Of a DNA stretch of 64,000 nucleotides, positions 50,161 through 59,419 are shown in pieces (within the stretch, counting starts at the first letter, position 1; the number at the start of each line of letters is the position of its first letter). The notes below the pieces were generated by a model that saw only the letters and a program-made list of their open reading frames with translations, was not told the origin of the DNA and searched no databases. The stretch is from Paracoccus saliphilus (GTDB lineage: Bacteria > Pseudomonadota > Alphaproteobacteria > Rhodobacterales > Rhodobacteraceae). The stretch covers positions 1 to 64,000 of the forward strand of contig QKYL01000010.1 in NCBI GenBank assembly GCA_003255745.1, in the 5' to 3' direction. Made by a program: the position numbers and the translations under genes.

Positions 50161-51435
50161 TCAGACGATACCGCCGCCGCCGCCCGTTGACTTCGGGCGC
50201 CTGGCCGCGACTTGCGCGCGGTAGCCCGAGGCCCGAAAGGCCGCCACCGGATCGATTGCCGCATCTGCGCGCAGCCGCGCCATCTGCAGGATCGGATCGA
50301 CATCGGTGCGGAAGGCGGCGCGCAGGGTCGCGGCCGCCATCAGCGCATCATTGTTCTGCCGGAACCCTTCCAGCGCGGCACGGTCCATCAGCGACGCCTG
50401 CACAAAAGCGCGCTGGATTTCCACCGCCGAGATGATCAGGCTTTCGATCGGGTCGGTGACGTTGTGGCTCTGGTCGATCATGTGCGACAGGTCCAGGTCC
50501 GGCGTGTCCTCCAGTTCGACCAGCTCGTTGAAGACCAGGAACAGGCGGAACGGGTCGATCGTGCCGGCGTCCAGGTCGTCGTCGCCATACTTGCTGTCGT
50601 TGAAATGGAACCCGCCCAGCTTTCCCGCCCGGATCAGGCGCGCGACGATCATCTCGATATTGACGTTGGGCGCGTGGTGGCCGAGGTCCACCAGGCACTG
50701 CGCCTTGGGACCCAATTCCTGCGCGGTCATCAGGCTGGTGCCCCAGTCCTGCACGACGGTCGAATAGAAGGCCGGCTCATAGATCTTGTGTTCGGAAAAG
50801 ATCCGCCAGTCATCCGGCAGCCCGGCATAGACCTGCTTCATCGCCTCCAGATAGCGGTCGAACTGGCGCGAGAGTGACGTCTGGCCTGGAAAGTTCGACC
50901 CGTCCCCGATCCAGACCGTCAGCGCGCGTGACCCGATGGCCTGGCCGATCTCGATGCATTCCAGGTTGTGCTCGACGGCCTGCCGGCGCGTGGCCGCATC
51001 CGTGTGGGACAGCGAACCGAACTTGTAGCTGTGGGCCTGGTCCGGCTGGTCCTGGAACGTGTTCGAGTTCATGGCGTCAAAGCCAAGCCCGACCTCCTGG
51101 GCCTTTTCGCGCAGCAGGGCGGGGTCGGCTTTATCCCACGGGATGTGCAGGCTGACGCGTGGCGTGGCGGCTGTCAGCTGGTGGATGACACCGCAATCGT
51201 CCAGCTTGTCCATGATGCCGCGCGGCTCGCCTGCGCCCGGGAAGCGGGCAAAGCGGGTTCCGCCGGTGCCGGTGCCCCAGCTGGGGATCGCGACGCCAAA
51301 GGACATGGCGCGGGCGGTCAGCGCCTCGATATCGACACCACGTCGTGCCAGCCGCGCCCCAAGGGCGTCGTAATCGGCTGTCAGGTCTGTCCGGCGCGTG
51401 TCGTTCTGCGCCTTGATGATGCTGTTGTCGATCAT
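50161..51435 (-). CDS. rhaI: L-rhamnose isomerase (RhaI type)
   Basis: This 424-aa TIM-barrel enzyme converts L-rhamnose to L-rhamnulose. Conserved metal and substrate residues are visible: VSLHIPWDKAD, GFDAMNSNTFQD, IFSEHKIYEPAF (Glu/Lys), LVDLGHHAPNVNIEM (Asp, His) and GGFHFNDSKYGDDDLDAG (His, Asp). It belongs to the RhaI/Pseudomonas-type isomerases, not the E. coli RhaA type. The C-terminus is a poly-Gly tail. It starts 3 nt after rhaD in the same operon. Confidence 0.93.
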   Translation of the reverse strand: MIDNSIIKAQNDTRRTDLTADYDALGARLARRGVDIEALTARAMSFGVAIPSWGTGTGGTRFARFPGAGEPRGIMDKLDDCGVIHQLTAATPRVSLHIPWDKADPALLREKAQEVGLGFDAMNSNTFQDQPDQAHSYKFGSLSHTDAATRRQAVEHNLECIEIGQAIGSRALTVWIGDGSNFPGQTSLSRQFDRYLEAMKQVYAGLPDDWRIFSEHKIYEPAFYSTVVQDWGTSLMTAQELGPKAQCLVDLGHHAPNVNIEMIVARLIRAGKLGGFHFNDSKYGDDDLDAGTIDPFRLFLVFNELVELEDTPDLDLSHMIDQSHNVTDPIESLIISAVEIQRAFVQASLMDRAALEGFRQNNDALMAAATLRAAFRTDVDPILQMARLRADAAIDPVAAFRASGYRAQVAARRPKSTGGGGGIV

Positions 51436-51438
51436 GGC

Positions 51439-53541
51439 TTACCTCGTGAAGGCCTGGACGTTGCCTGCATCCACGTTCAGGATGTTGCCGGTCGACTTGG
51501 CCGACAGGTCCGAGGCGAAGAAATACGCACCCTCGGCGATATCCTCGGGCAGGACCGACCGTTTCAGCATCGAGCGCTTGCGATACATCTCCTCCAGCCC
51601 GTCCTTGTCGGTGCCATAGGTGCTGGCGCGCTGGTCCAGCCACTCGCCTTCCCAGATCCGCGACCCGCGCAGGACCGCATCGGGGTTCACCACATTGACA
51701 CGTATGCCCCCTTCGGCCCCTTCCAGCGCCAGGCAGCGGGCCAAGTGGATCTCGGCTGCCTTGGCGGTGCAATAGGCGCTGGCGTTCGGGCTGGCGGCCA
51801 GGCCGTTCTTGGAGGCCACGAAGATCACCGAACCGCCGATGTCCTGCGCCCGGAAGGTCTTGAACGCCTCGCGCGAGACCAGGAAATAGCCCGTGGACAG
51901 GATGTCCATGTTCTTGTTCCACAGCGCCAGCGAGGTTTCCTCGATGGGCGCGGACGAGGCGATGCCCGCGTTCGACACCAGGATGTCGATGCCGCCGAAC
52001 TCGACCGCCATCTCGGCATAGGCGCGGGCGACCTGGGTCTCGTCGGTGACGTTCATCTGCACGCTGCGGACCACGTCGCCGCCAAAGCTGTCGGCCAGCC
52101 CCTCATGCGCGGTCTGCAGCGCACCCGCGTCGATATCGGCCAGCATGACACAGGCGCCTTCGCGCAGGAAGCGTTCGGCCGTCGCAGCCCCGATGCCGCC
52201 CGCGCCGCCGGTGACCAGCGCCACGCGGCCCGCCAGCGATTTGGGTTTGGGCATGCGCTGCAGCTTAGCCTCCTCCAGCAGCCAGTATTCGATGTCGAAG
52301 GCTTCCTGCTCGGGCAGGCCCTGATAGGTGCTGACGGCGCTGGCGCCGCGCATCACGTTGATCGCATTCACATAGAACTCGGCCGAGACGCGGGCCGTGG
52401 CCTTGTCCAGCGCGAATGTCAGCATGCCGACGCCCGGAACCAGGTAAACAACCGCATTCGGATCGCGCAGGGCCGGGCTGTCTGGCTTTTTACAGCGATC
52501 ATAATAGGCGGCGTAATCGTCACGATAGGCGGCGACGGCATTGCCCAGCCCGGCAATGGTGGCATCAAGATCGGGGTTCGCCGGGTCGAAGTCGACAACC
52601 AGCGGGCGGATCTTGGTACGCAGGAAATGGTCGGGACAGGATGTGCCCATCGGCGCCAGCGTCTCCAGCGCGTTGGAGCCGACGAATTCCAGCACCGCAG
52701 GCTGGTCGTCGAAGTGCCCGACCTTGTGGCGGTCCCTGGAGATCAGCCCTCGGATCACCGGCATCAGGCGGGCGGCAATGTCGCGGCGGGCGGCAGGCTC
52801 CAGCGCCGGCACCTTGGCGCCGCCAAAGGCGGGCCGGCCCGCCGTCCGTTCCTCAAGCCAGGCAGCGGCCTTGTTGATGATTTCAAGCGTGGTCAGGTAG
52901 CAGTCCTTGGCGTCATCGGCCCAGGTGAACAGCCCGTGGCTTTCCAGCACCGCGCCGCGCATGTTTGGGTTCTCGGTCGCCAGCTTTTCCAGCCACAGGC
53001 CCAACTCGTATCCCGGCTTTTTCCACGGCAGCCAGCCGATGTCGTTGCCGAAGATCTCGGTCGTGAGGGCGCGGGAATTGACCGATGCGGCGATGGCGAT
53101 GATCGCGTCGGAATGAACGTGATCAACATGCCTGCGGGGCACATAGGCGTGCAGCGGCGTGTCGATGCTGGCCGCGCGCGGGTTCAGCGCAAAGGTGCAG
53201 TGGGGCAGATAGCCCACCATCTCGTCCTCGTGGGCAACGCCGCGATACTTGCCCTTCAGCGCCCGCAGCTTGTCCATGTAGAGGGTCGAAAAGCCGTCCA
53301 TCTTCATCGACCCGATGTCGCCGCCCGAGCCCTTGACCCACAGCACCTCAACCTGTTCGCCGGTCAACGGGTCGGTCTCCATCACCTTGGCCGAGGTGTT
53401 GCCGCCGCCGTAATTGGTGACGCGCTTGTCCGAACCCAGCAGGTTCGAGCGATAGAGCAGCTTTTCGGGTTCGCTCATCGACGCGGCCTGCGCGTCGTTC
53501 CACAGGTTTTGCAGCCGTTCGGGGGCAAGAGTGGCGGTCAT
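51439..53541 (-). CDS. rhaD: bifunctional rhamnulose-1-phosphate aldolase/alcohol dehydrogenase
   Basis: This 700-aa fusion has an N-terminal class II aldolase domain, about 1-420 (NYGGGNTSAKVMETD, zinc His in HVDHVHSDAIIAIA and ESHGLFTWADDAKD). The C-terminal short-chain dehydrogenase, about 430-700, has RVALVTGGAGGIGAATAERF, NAGIASSAPIEE and the catalytic YCTAK. The aldolase splits rhamnulose-1-phosphate into dihydroxyacetone phosphate and L-lactaldehyde, and the SDR half oxidises or reduces the lactaldehyde. The same fusion is known in Rhizobium and Bacillus. It is first in the rhaDI operon, divergent from rhaR. Confidence 0.94.
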   Translation of the reverse strand: MTATLAPERLQNLWNDAQAASMSEPEKLLYRSNLLGSDKRVTNYGGGNTSAKVMETDPLTGEQVEVLWVKGSGGDIGSMKMDGFSTLYMDKLRALKGKYRGVAHEDEMVGYLPHCTFALNPRAASIDTPLHAYVPRRHVDHVHSDAIIAIAASVNSRALTTEIFGNDIGWLPWKKPGYELGLWLEKLATENPNMRGAVLESHGLFTWADDAKDCYLTTLEIINKAAAWLEERTAGRPAFGGAKVPALEPAARRDIAARLMPVIRGLISRDRHKVGHFDDQPAVLEFVGSNALETLAPMGTSCPDHFLRTKIRPLVVDFDPANPDLDATIAGLGNAVAAYRDDYAAYYDRCKKPDSPALRDPNAVVYLVPGVGMLTFALDKATARVSAEFYVNAINVMRGASAVSTYQGLPEQEAFDIEYWLLEEAKLQRMPKPKSLAGRVALVTGGAGGIGAATAERFLREGACVMLADIDAGALQTAHEGLADSFGGDVVRSVQMNVTDETQVARAYAEMAVEFGGIDILVSNAGIASSAPIEETSLALWNKNMDILSTGYFLVSREAFKTFRAQDIGGSVIFVASKNGLAASPNASAYCTAKAAEIHLARCLALEGAEGGIRVNVVNPDAVLRGSRIWEGEWLDQRASTYGTDKDGLEEMYRKRSMLKRSVLPEDIAEGAYFFASDLSAKSTGNILNVDAGNVQAFTR

Positions 53542-53619
53542 GGTATCCTCCCATCCTGGCGGCAGGACGCCGCGCCGTCAGGATGCGGATAGCGCGGCAT
53601 TCGGCTCAAAGTCAATCAG

Positions 53620-53704
53620 TTTCGATCATAAACGATCATTATGCAGGTGCAGAAACAGTTTCTGCGCGCGAAAATGATTGACACTGCGCGGTTATGATGG
53701 AAAC
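53620..53704. promoter_or_regulatory. divergent rhaD/rhaR control region with operator-like repeats
   Basis: GTTTCGATCAT (53620-53630) is matched in inverted orientation by ATGATGGAAAC (53694-53704), with 10 of 11 positions complementary. Between them lies CAGAAA-N3-TTTCTG (53650-53664). CGATCAT is repeated at 53624 and 53634, exactly one helical turn apart. The cluster sits midway between the rhaD and rhaR starts and is the natural binding region for the DeoR-type RhaR. Confidence 0.55.
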
Positions 53705-53728
53705 TGAGCGAGATACAGGAGGGGACAC

Positions 53729-54538
53729 ATGCTGGAGACGGAACGACATCGCATCATCCTGTCCGCCGTGCAGGAACGTCCCGTGGTCAGCGTGTCGGAC
53801 CTGTGCGCGCTGACCGGCGCCTCCGAGGCGACGGTCAGGCGCGACATCGCCCAGCTGCATGTCGCCAAGAAGCTGCGCCGCATCCGGGGCGGAGCCGAAG
53901 CAATCGCGCCCCCGCAGTTCGTGGGCATCAACGCGCGTCCCTTTGCCGTCAACCAGGTGATCAACATCGCGCAAAAGCGTGCCATCGCGCAGGCGGCGGT
54001 CGACCTGTGCGAGGATGGCGACGCGATCATCATCAACGGCGGCACCACGACCTTCCAGATGGTGCATCCGCTGACGACAAAGCGGCTGCAGGTTTTCACC
54101 AACAGCTTTCCCATCGCAGAACACCTGCTGAAGCAGTCGAAGAACACCGTCCTGGTGCCGGCAGGCGCGATCTATCGCGAACAGAACATCATCCTGTCGC
54201 CTTTTGACGAAGATGGCAGCCGGCATTTCCACGCGCGGCGCATGTTCATGGGCTGCCGGGGCCTGGGACCCCTGGGCCTGATGGAGGGCGACCCGCTGCT
54301 GGTGCAGGCCGAACAGAAGCTGATCGGCCAGGCGGACCAGCTGATCGTGCTGGCCGACAGTTCCAAGTTCCGCCAGCGGTCCAGTCTGCTGCTGTGCCCG
54401 CTGAACCGCATCCATGCCGTCGTCACCGATGACGGGATCGAGGATCGTGCCGCCCAGATGCTGGAAGCGGCCGAAGTCCGGCTGATCGTGGCCCCTGTGG
54501 CCGCGGCCGACCGCAAGAGCCGCGCGCAGGAGGAGTGA
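53729..54538 (+). CDS. rhaR: DeoR-family regulator of rhamnose catabolism
   Basis: This 269-aa protein has an N-terminal winged helix-turn-helix (VSVSDLCALTGASEATVRRD, then LRRIRGGAEAI). The DeoR sugar-phosphate effector domain has IIINGGTTTFQMVHPL, VFTNSFPIAEHL and ADSSKFRQRS. It is probably a repressor relieved by a phosphorylated rhamnose intermediate. AGGAGG precedes the ATG. It is divergent from rhaDI and followed 27 nt later by rhaS. The order rhaR-S-T-P-Q-U-K matches the Rhizobium cluster. Confidence 0.9.
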   Translation: MLETERHRIILSAVQERPVVSVSDLCALTGASEATVRRDIAQLHVAKKLRRIRGGAEAIAPPQFVGINARPFAVNQVINIAQKRAIAQAAVDLCEDGDAIIINGGTTTFQMVHPLTTKRLQVFTNSFPIAEHLLKQSKNTVLVPAGAIYREQNIILSPFDEDGSRHFHARRMFMGCRGLGPLGLMEGDPLLVQAEQKLIGQADQLIVLADSSKFRQRSSLLLCPLNRIHAVVTDDGIEDRAAQMLEAAEVRLIVAPVAAADRKSRAQEE

Positions 54539-54565
54539 CGCGGCACCGCTCATAGGGAGGATCAC

Positions 54566-55558
54566 ATGAGCATTCTGAGAAAGGCACTGACCACCGCCGC
54601 CATCGCATCAGTGCTGATGGCAGGCGCGGCCCAGGCCGAGACGACCCGCATTGCGCTGGTGGTCAAGGCCCTGGGGATCGGCTTTTTCGAGGCTGCAAAA
54701 AAGGGCGCCGAGGAGGCCGCGGCCGAACTGGGCGATGTCGAGATCATCTATACCGGGCCCACCGACACCACGGCCGAAGGCCAGATCGAGGTGCTGAACA
54801 GCCTGATCGCGCAGCGCGTGGACGCAATTGCCGTCAGCGCGAACGACACTGACGCGCTGGCGCCGACGCTGAAGCGCGCAATGGATCGCGGCATCACCGT
54901 CATCAGCTGGGACAGCGGCGTGGCCCCCGAGGGGCGCGAGATGCACCTGAACCCGTCCTCGGCCCCGCTGATCGGCAACATGATCATCAAGCTGGCGGCA
55001 GACAACCTGCCCGAGGGTGGCGACGTGGCGGTGCTGTCGGCGACCACCACATCGACCAACCAGAACACCTGGATCGAGGAGATGAACAAGGTCGCGGGCG
55101 ATTATCCGAACGTGAACGTGGTCGCGACGGTTTATGGTGACGACCTGGCGGACAAGTCCTATCGCGAGGCGCAGGGCCTGATGCAGAGCCACCCGGACCT
55201 CAAGGCGATCATCGCGCCGACCAGCGTGGGCATTGTCGCGGCCGCGCAGGCGGTGACGGATGCGGGCAAGATCGGAGAGGTCAACGTGACCGGGCTGGGC
55301 CTGCCGTCGGAGATGGCCGGCCATGTGAAATCGGGCGCATCGAAAAGCTTTGCGATCTGGAACCCGATCGATCTGGGCTATTCGGCCACGATGATCGCCT
55401 ATCACCTGGCCAAGGACGAGGCCACGGCCGAGCCGGGCGCCACCATCCCCATCGGCCGCATGGGCGAGATCACGCTGGACGAGAACAACGAGGCCGCGAT
55501 GGCCGACCCCTTCGTCTATGACAGCAGCAACATCGACGAGTTCAGCTCGATCTTCTGA
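54566..55558 (+). CDS. rhaS: rhamnose ABC transporter substrate-binding protein
   Basis: This 330-aa periplasmic binding protein has a signal peptide (ALTTAAIASVLMAGAAQAE, cleaved near residue 25). The Peripla_BP_4 fold is shown by IALVVKALGIGFFEAAKKG, DAIAVSANDTDALAP, ITVISWDSGVAPEG and IIAPTSVGIVAAAQAVTD. It binds rhamnose and delivers it to RhaPQ. AGGGAGG precedes the start. A stable hairpin follows the stop, as is usual where the binding protein is made in excess. Confidence 0.93.
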   Translation: MSILRKALTTAAIASVLMAGAAQAETTRIALVVKALGIGFFEAAKKGAEEAAAELGDVEIIYTGPTDTTAEGQIEVLNSLIAQRVDAIAVSANDTDALAPTLKRAMDRGITVISWDSGVAPEGREMHLNPSSAPLIGNMIIKLAADNLPEGGDVAVLSATTTSTNQNTWIEEMNKVAGDYPNVNVVATVYGDDLADKSYREAQGLMQSHPDLKAIIAPTSVGIVAAAQAVTDAGKIGEVNVTGLGLPSEMAGHVKSGASKSFAIWNPIDLGYSATMIAYHLAKDEATAEPGATIPIGRMGEITLDENNEAAMADPFVYDSSNIDEFSSIF

Positions 55559-55569
55559 TCGCCGAACCT

Positions 55570-55594
55570 GCCCCGGCGCGCCATGTGCCGGGGC
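55570..55594 (+). promoter_or_regulatory. intercistronic hairpin between rhaS and rhaT
   Basis: An 8-bp perfect stem (GCCCCGGC with GCCGGGGC) closes a 9-nt loop 11 nt after the rhaS stop and is followed by CTTTCC. It probably acts as a partial terminator or a barrier to 3' exonucleases, keeping rhaS mRNA more abundant than the downstream genes. Confidence 0.65.
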
Positions 55595-55615
55595 CTTTCC
55601 AGCAGGACATTTCCC

Positions 55616-57151
55616 ATGCAGGCTGATCCCCCGGCCGCGGCCGGCCCCGTGCTGTCGCTTGACGGCATCGTCAAGACGTTCCCCGGCGTGCGCGCCCTGG
55701 ACGGCGTGCGGCTGCAGCTGCATGCGGGCCAGGTGACCGCGCTGATCGGTGAAAACGGCGCCGGCAAATCCACCATCGTCAAGCTGCTGACCGGCATCTA
55801 TCAACCCGATGAAGGCCAGATCAGGGTGGACGGCCGCCCCGTCACATTTCCGACCGCACAGGCGGCGGGCCGGGCCGGCGTCACCGCCATCCACCAGGAA
55901 ACAGTGCTGTTCGACGAGCTGACCGTGGCCGAGAACATCTTCATCGGCCACGCGCCGCGCACGCGGCTTGGCCTGATCGACCGGCGCGCGATGCGTGACC
56001 GGGCGGGCGACATCCTGCGCTCGATCGGGGCCGACCTGGACCCGGCCGCGCGGCTGCGCGACCTGGGTATCGCCAGCCGCCACCTGGTCGCCATCGCCCG
56101 CGCCCTCTCCATCGACGCGCGCGTGGTCATCATGGACGAACCAACCGCTGCGCTGTCCCACAAGGAGATCGCCGAGCTGTACGACCTGGTCGAGACGCTG
56201 AAGGCACAGGGCAAGGCGATCCTGTTCATCAGCCACAAGTTCGACGAGATATTCCGCATCGCCGACCGCTGGACCGTGTTCCGCGACGGGCAGTTCGTGG
56301 GCGAGGGGATGATGGCCGACGTCACGGAAGCCGAGCTGGTCAACCTGATGGTCGGGCGTTCGGTGGACCAGATATTTCCCAAGCGCCCAGCCCGGATCGG
56401 CGCGCCGCTGCTGACGGTCGCGGGCTATTGCCACCCGACGGAGTTCGAGGACATCACATTTACCCTGCATGCAGGCGAGATCCTGGGTTTTTACGGGCTG
56501 GTCGGTGCCGGCCGGTCCGAGGTGATGCAGTCGCTGTTCGGCATCACGCAGCCGTCGAAGGGCGCCTGCCGGATCGAGGGGCAGGTGCGCGTCGTCCGCA
56601 CCACCGCGCAGGCGGTGGAGGCGGGCATCGTCTATGTCCCCGAGGATCGCGGCCGCCAGGGCGCGGTCAAGGGGCTGCCGATCTTCCAGAACGTCACGCT
56701 GCCGTCGCTGGCGCGGACCAGTCGGGCAGGGTTCCTGCGGCTGGCCGAGGAATTTGCGCTGGCCCGCGACTATACGCAGCGGCTGGACCTGCGCGCCGCC
56801 AGCCTGGACCAGGACATCGCCCTGCTGTCGGGCGGCAACCAGCAGAAGGTGGTCATCGCCAAGTGGCTGGCCACGAAACCCCGCGTCATCATCCTGGACG
56901 AGCCGACGAAGGGCATCGACATCGGGTCCAAGGCCGCCGTTCATGACTTCATGTCGGAACTGGCCGCCGAAGGCCTGGCCGTCATCATGGTCAGCAGCGA
57001 GATCCCCGAGGTCCTGGGCATGTCCGACCGCGTCTTCGTCATGCGCGAGGGCCGCCTGGCGGCCGAATTCACCGGCACCGCCATGACGCCCGAAAACCTG
57101 GTCCGTGCCGCCGTGGGCCTGGACCGCCAACGCGAAGGAGAGGCCGCATGA
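55616..57151 (+). CDS. rhaT: rhamnose ABC transporter ATPase
   Basis: This 511-aa duplicated sugar ATPase of the CUT2 type has Walker A GENGAGKST and Walker B VVIMDEPTAALSH in the first half. In the second half Walker A is degenerate (YGLVGAGRSEV), as usual for this class, but LLSGGNQQKVVIAKWL and IILDEPTKGIDIG are intact. The start at 55616 (MQADPPAAAGPVL) is preferred over an upstream ATG in the hairpin region. Its end overlaps rhaP by ATGA. Note that E. coli uses the name rhaT for an unrelated permease. Confidence 0.93.
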   Translation: MQADPPAAAGPVLSLDGIVKTFPGVRALDGVRLQLHAGQVTALIGENGAGKSTIVKLLTGIYQPDEGQIRVDGRPVTFPTAQAAGRAGVTAIHQETVLFDELTVAENIFIGHAPRTRLGLIDRRAMRDRAGDILRSIGADLDPAARLRDLGIASRHLVAIARALSIDARVVIMDEPTAALSHKEIAELYDLVETLKAQGKAILFISHKFDEIFRIADRWTVFRDGQFVGEGMMADVTEAELVNLMVGRSVDQIFPKRPARIGAPLLTVAGYCHPTEFEDITFTLHAGEILGFYGLVGAGRSEVMQSLFGITQPSKGACRIEGQVRVVRTTAQAVEAGIVYVPEDRGRQGAVKGLPIFQNVTLPSLARTSRAGFLRLAEEFALARDYTQRLDLRAASLDQDIALLSGGNQQKVVIAKWLATKPRVIILDEPTKGIDIGSKAAVHDFMSELAAEGLAVIMVSSEIPEVLGMSDRVFVMREGRLAAEFTGTAMTPENLVRAAVGLDRQREGEAA

Positions 57152-58119
57152 CCCTGCTGAAATCGCGCGAGGCGATCCTGGCGCTGGCGATCATGGCGCT
57201 GCTGGTGCTGATCGCCAGCCGCTTTCCGGCTTTTGTCGCCCCCGCCAATCTGGCGCGGGTGTTCACGGACACCTCGCCCCTGATCCTGCTGGCGCTTGGC
57301 CAGATGGCGGTGATCCTGACGAAATGCATCGACCTGTCAGTGGCCGCGAACCTGGCGCTCTGCGGCATGGTCGCCGCGCTGATGAACGGCGCGGGCGTGC
57401 CGCTGCCGCTGATCCTGCTGACGGTGATCGCGCTTGGCGCCGCCCTTGGCGCCTTCAACGGGGTGCTGGTCTGGGCGCTTGGCATCCCATCGATCGTGGT
57501 GACGCTGGGCACCATGACGATTTATCGCGGCTCGATCTTCCTGATGACGGATGGGGCCTGGGTGAACGCCCACCAGATGAGCGCAGGCTTCAAGGCGTTT
57601 CCGCGCCAGGTGATCCTGGGCCTGCCGGTCATGGCTTGGATCGCGGTCCTGGCCGTGGCGCTGGTCGCGCTGCTGATGACGCGCACCCCCCTGGGGCGCG
57701 CCTTCCTGGCGGTCGGGGGCAACCCGCATGCGGCGGTTTATACCGGCATCTCGGTCGGGCGGACGCAGTTCGCGGCCTTTGTGCTGTCGGGGGCGCTGGC
57801 CGGGCTGACAGGTTACCTGTGGGTCGCGCGCTATGCGGTGGCCTATGTCGACATCGCCAGCGGGTTCGAACTGGACGTGGTCGCCGCCTGCGTGATCGGC
57901 GGCATCGCCATCGCCGGCGGATCGGGCAGCGTCGCGGGCGCCGTGCTGGGGGCGCTGTTCCTGGGCATCATCAAGAACGCCCTGCCGGTTGTCGGGATCT
58001 CTCCCTTCTGGCAGATGGCGATTTCGGGGGCCGCGATCCTGCTGGCCATCGCCTTCAACGCCATGAGCCGCCGCGAACCCGGCCGGATCATCCTGAAACG
58101 CGCCGAGGTGCGGACATGA
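57148..58119 (+). CDS. rhaP: rhamnose ABC transporter permease 1
   Basis: This 323-aa BPD_transp_2-type permease has about nine membrane helices. The conserved block [20 protein letters not shown] and the cytoplasmic loop [17 protein letters not shown] are visible, and later [20 protein letters not shown]. It pairs with RhaQ in the inner membrane. ATGA overlaps link it to rhaT and rhaQ. Confidence 0.92.
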   Translation: MTLLKSREAILALAIMALLVLIASRFPAFVAPANLARVFTDTSPLILLALGQMAVILTKCIDLSVAANLALCGMVAALMNGAGVPLPLILLTVIALGAALGAFNGVLVWALGIPSIVVTLGTMTIYRGSIFLMTDGAWVNAHQMSAGFKAFPRQVILGLPVMAWIAVLAVALVALLMTRTPLGRAFLAVGGNPHAAVYTGISVGRTQFAAFVLSGALAGLTGYLWVARYAVAYVDIASGFELDVVAACVIGGIAIAGGSGSVAGAVLGALFLGIIKNALPVVGISPFWQMAISGAAILLAIAFNAMSRREPGRIILKRAEVRT

Positions 58120-59105
58120 ACACCCCCACCGCCCGCCAGATCCCCGACCGCCTGACGGGCCCCGCCGCCCGCGCCCTGAAAAGCTGGGAGGCGCTGCTGC
58201 TGGTCGTGGCCATCGCGATCTTTGTGCTGAACGCGATGGCCTCACCCTATTTCCTCGACCCTTGGAACCTGTCGGACGCCAGTTTCAACTTCACCGAAAA
58301 GGCGATGATCGCCTTTGCCATGGCCATGCTGATCGTGGCGGGCGAAATCGACCTGTCCGTGGGTGCGATCATTGCGCTGGCCTCGACCGTGATGGGCGTG
58401 GCGATGGCCGCGGGGGCGCCTACGCCCGTGCTGGTGCTGCTGGGCCTGGGCACGGGTCTGGCCTGCGGGGCCTTCAACGGGCTGATGGTGGCGCGCTTTG
58501 GCCTGCCGTCGATCGTGGTCACCATCGGCACCATGAGCCTCTTTCGCGGGATCAGCTTTATCGTGCTGGGGGACGGTGCTTTTACCGGCTATCCGGCCAG
58601 CTTCGCCTGGTTCGGACAGGGCTATGTCTTCTGGGTGATCACGGTCGAGCTGGTGATCTTTGCCCTGTCGGCGATGATCTTCGGGATACTGCTGCACCGG
58701 ACCAGCTTTGGCCGCACCGTTTATGCGATTGGCAACAATGCCACCGCCGCGCGGTTTTCGGGCATCCGTGTGGACCGCGTCCGCTTTATCCTGTTCCTGC
58801 TGACCGGGGTCATGAGCGGCATCGCCGCGATCTGCCTGACCTCGCGTCTCGGCTCGACCCGGCCCTCCATCGCCTCGGGGTTCGAACTGGAGGTCGTGAC
58901 CATTGTGGTTCTGGGCGGCGTCAGCATCCTGGGCGGGTCGGGCAGCATCCTGGGCGTCGTTCTGGCGGCGCTGGTCATGGGGCTGGTGACCTTTGGCCTG
59001 GGGCTGATGAACGTGCCGGGGATCGTCATGTCGATCGTCGTGGGCGCGCTGCTGATCGCGGTTATCGCGGTCCCGCGCCTGCTGGTCCTGCTGCGGAGGA
59101 GATGA
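58116..59105 (+). CDS. rhaQ: rhamnose ABC transporter permease 2
   Basis: This 329-aa permease is homologous to Rha[41 protein letters not shown] and [20 protein letters not shown]. It has nine or ten helices and a 35-residue polar N-terminus that RhaP lacks. The start at 58116 overlaps the rhaP stop (ATGA), and its stop overlaps the mutarotase start (TGATG). Confidence 0.92.
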   Translation: MNTPTARQIPDRLTGPAARALKSWEALLLVVAIAIFVLNAMASPYFLDPWNLSDASFNFTEKAMIAFAMAMLIVAGEIDLSVGAIIALASTVMGVAMAAGAPTPVLVLLGLGTGLACGAFNGLMVARFGLPSIVVTIGTMSLFRGISFIVLGDGAFTGYPASFAWFGQGYVFWVITVELVIFALSAMIFGILLHRTSFGRTVYAIGNNATAARFSGIRVDRVRFILFLLTGVMSGIAAICLTSRLGSTRPSIASGFELEVVTIVVLGGVSILGGSGSILGVVLAALVMGLVTFGLGLMNVPGIVMSIVVGALLIAVIAVPRLLVLLRRR

Positions 59106-59419
59106 TGCAGAAATACGCCTTCCGGATGATGCTGAACCCCGGCATGGCCGAGGAATACCGCCGCCGCCATGACCAGATCTGGCCTGAACTTGTCACGCTA
59201 CTGAAGGATGCGGGGGTTCAGGATTACTCGATCCACCTGGACCCGCAGACGGACGCGCTGTTCGGCGTCCTGTGGCGGCGCGACGATCACGGCATGGACG
59301 ACCTGCCCGACCACCCGGTGATGCGCCGCTGGTGGGCGCATATGGCCGACATCATGGCGACCCAGCCCGACGGTGCGCCGGTCGCCGTGCCGCTGATCCC
59401 GATGTTCCACCTGCCATGA
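59105..59419 (+). CDS. rhaU: L-rhamnose mutarotase
   Basis: This 104-aa protein interconverts alpha- and beta-L-rhamnose for uptake and metabolism. Family residues are [20 protein letters not shown] (catalytic His near residue 20), [16 protein letters not shown] and [19 protein letters not shown] codons at 59102 and 59105 are both in frame; the second lies at better distance from GGAGGA and makes a TGATG overlap with rhaQ. The E. coli equivalent is named rhaM. Confidence 0.93.
   Translation: MQKYAFRMMLNPGMAEEYRRRHDQIWPELVTLLKDAGVQDYSIHLDPQTDALFGVLWRRDDHGMDDLPDHPVMRRWWAHMADIMATQPDGAPVAVPLIPMFHLP

Noticed and set aside
50968-53592. 874-codon open frame on the plus strand
   Set aside because: It is antisense to rhaI/rhaD, which carry full family motifs. 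Its translation is rich in Arg, Gly, Gln and His, typical of GC-rich shadow frames.
53678-53698. TTGACA and TATGAT as a promoter for rhaR
   Set aside because: The two hexamers are only 9 nt apart, too close for a sigma-70 promoter.
54608-57130. 840-codon open frame on the minus strand
   Set aside because: Antisense to rhaS/rhaT; shadow composition and no recognisable domain.
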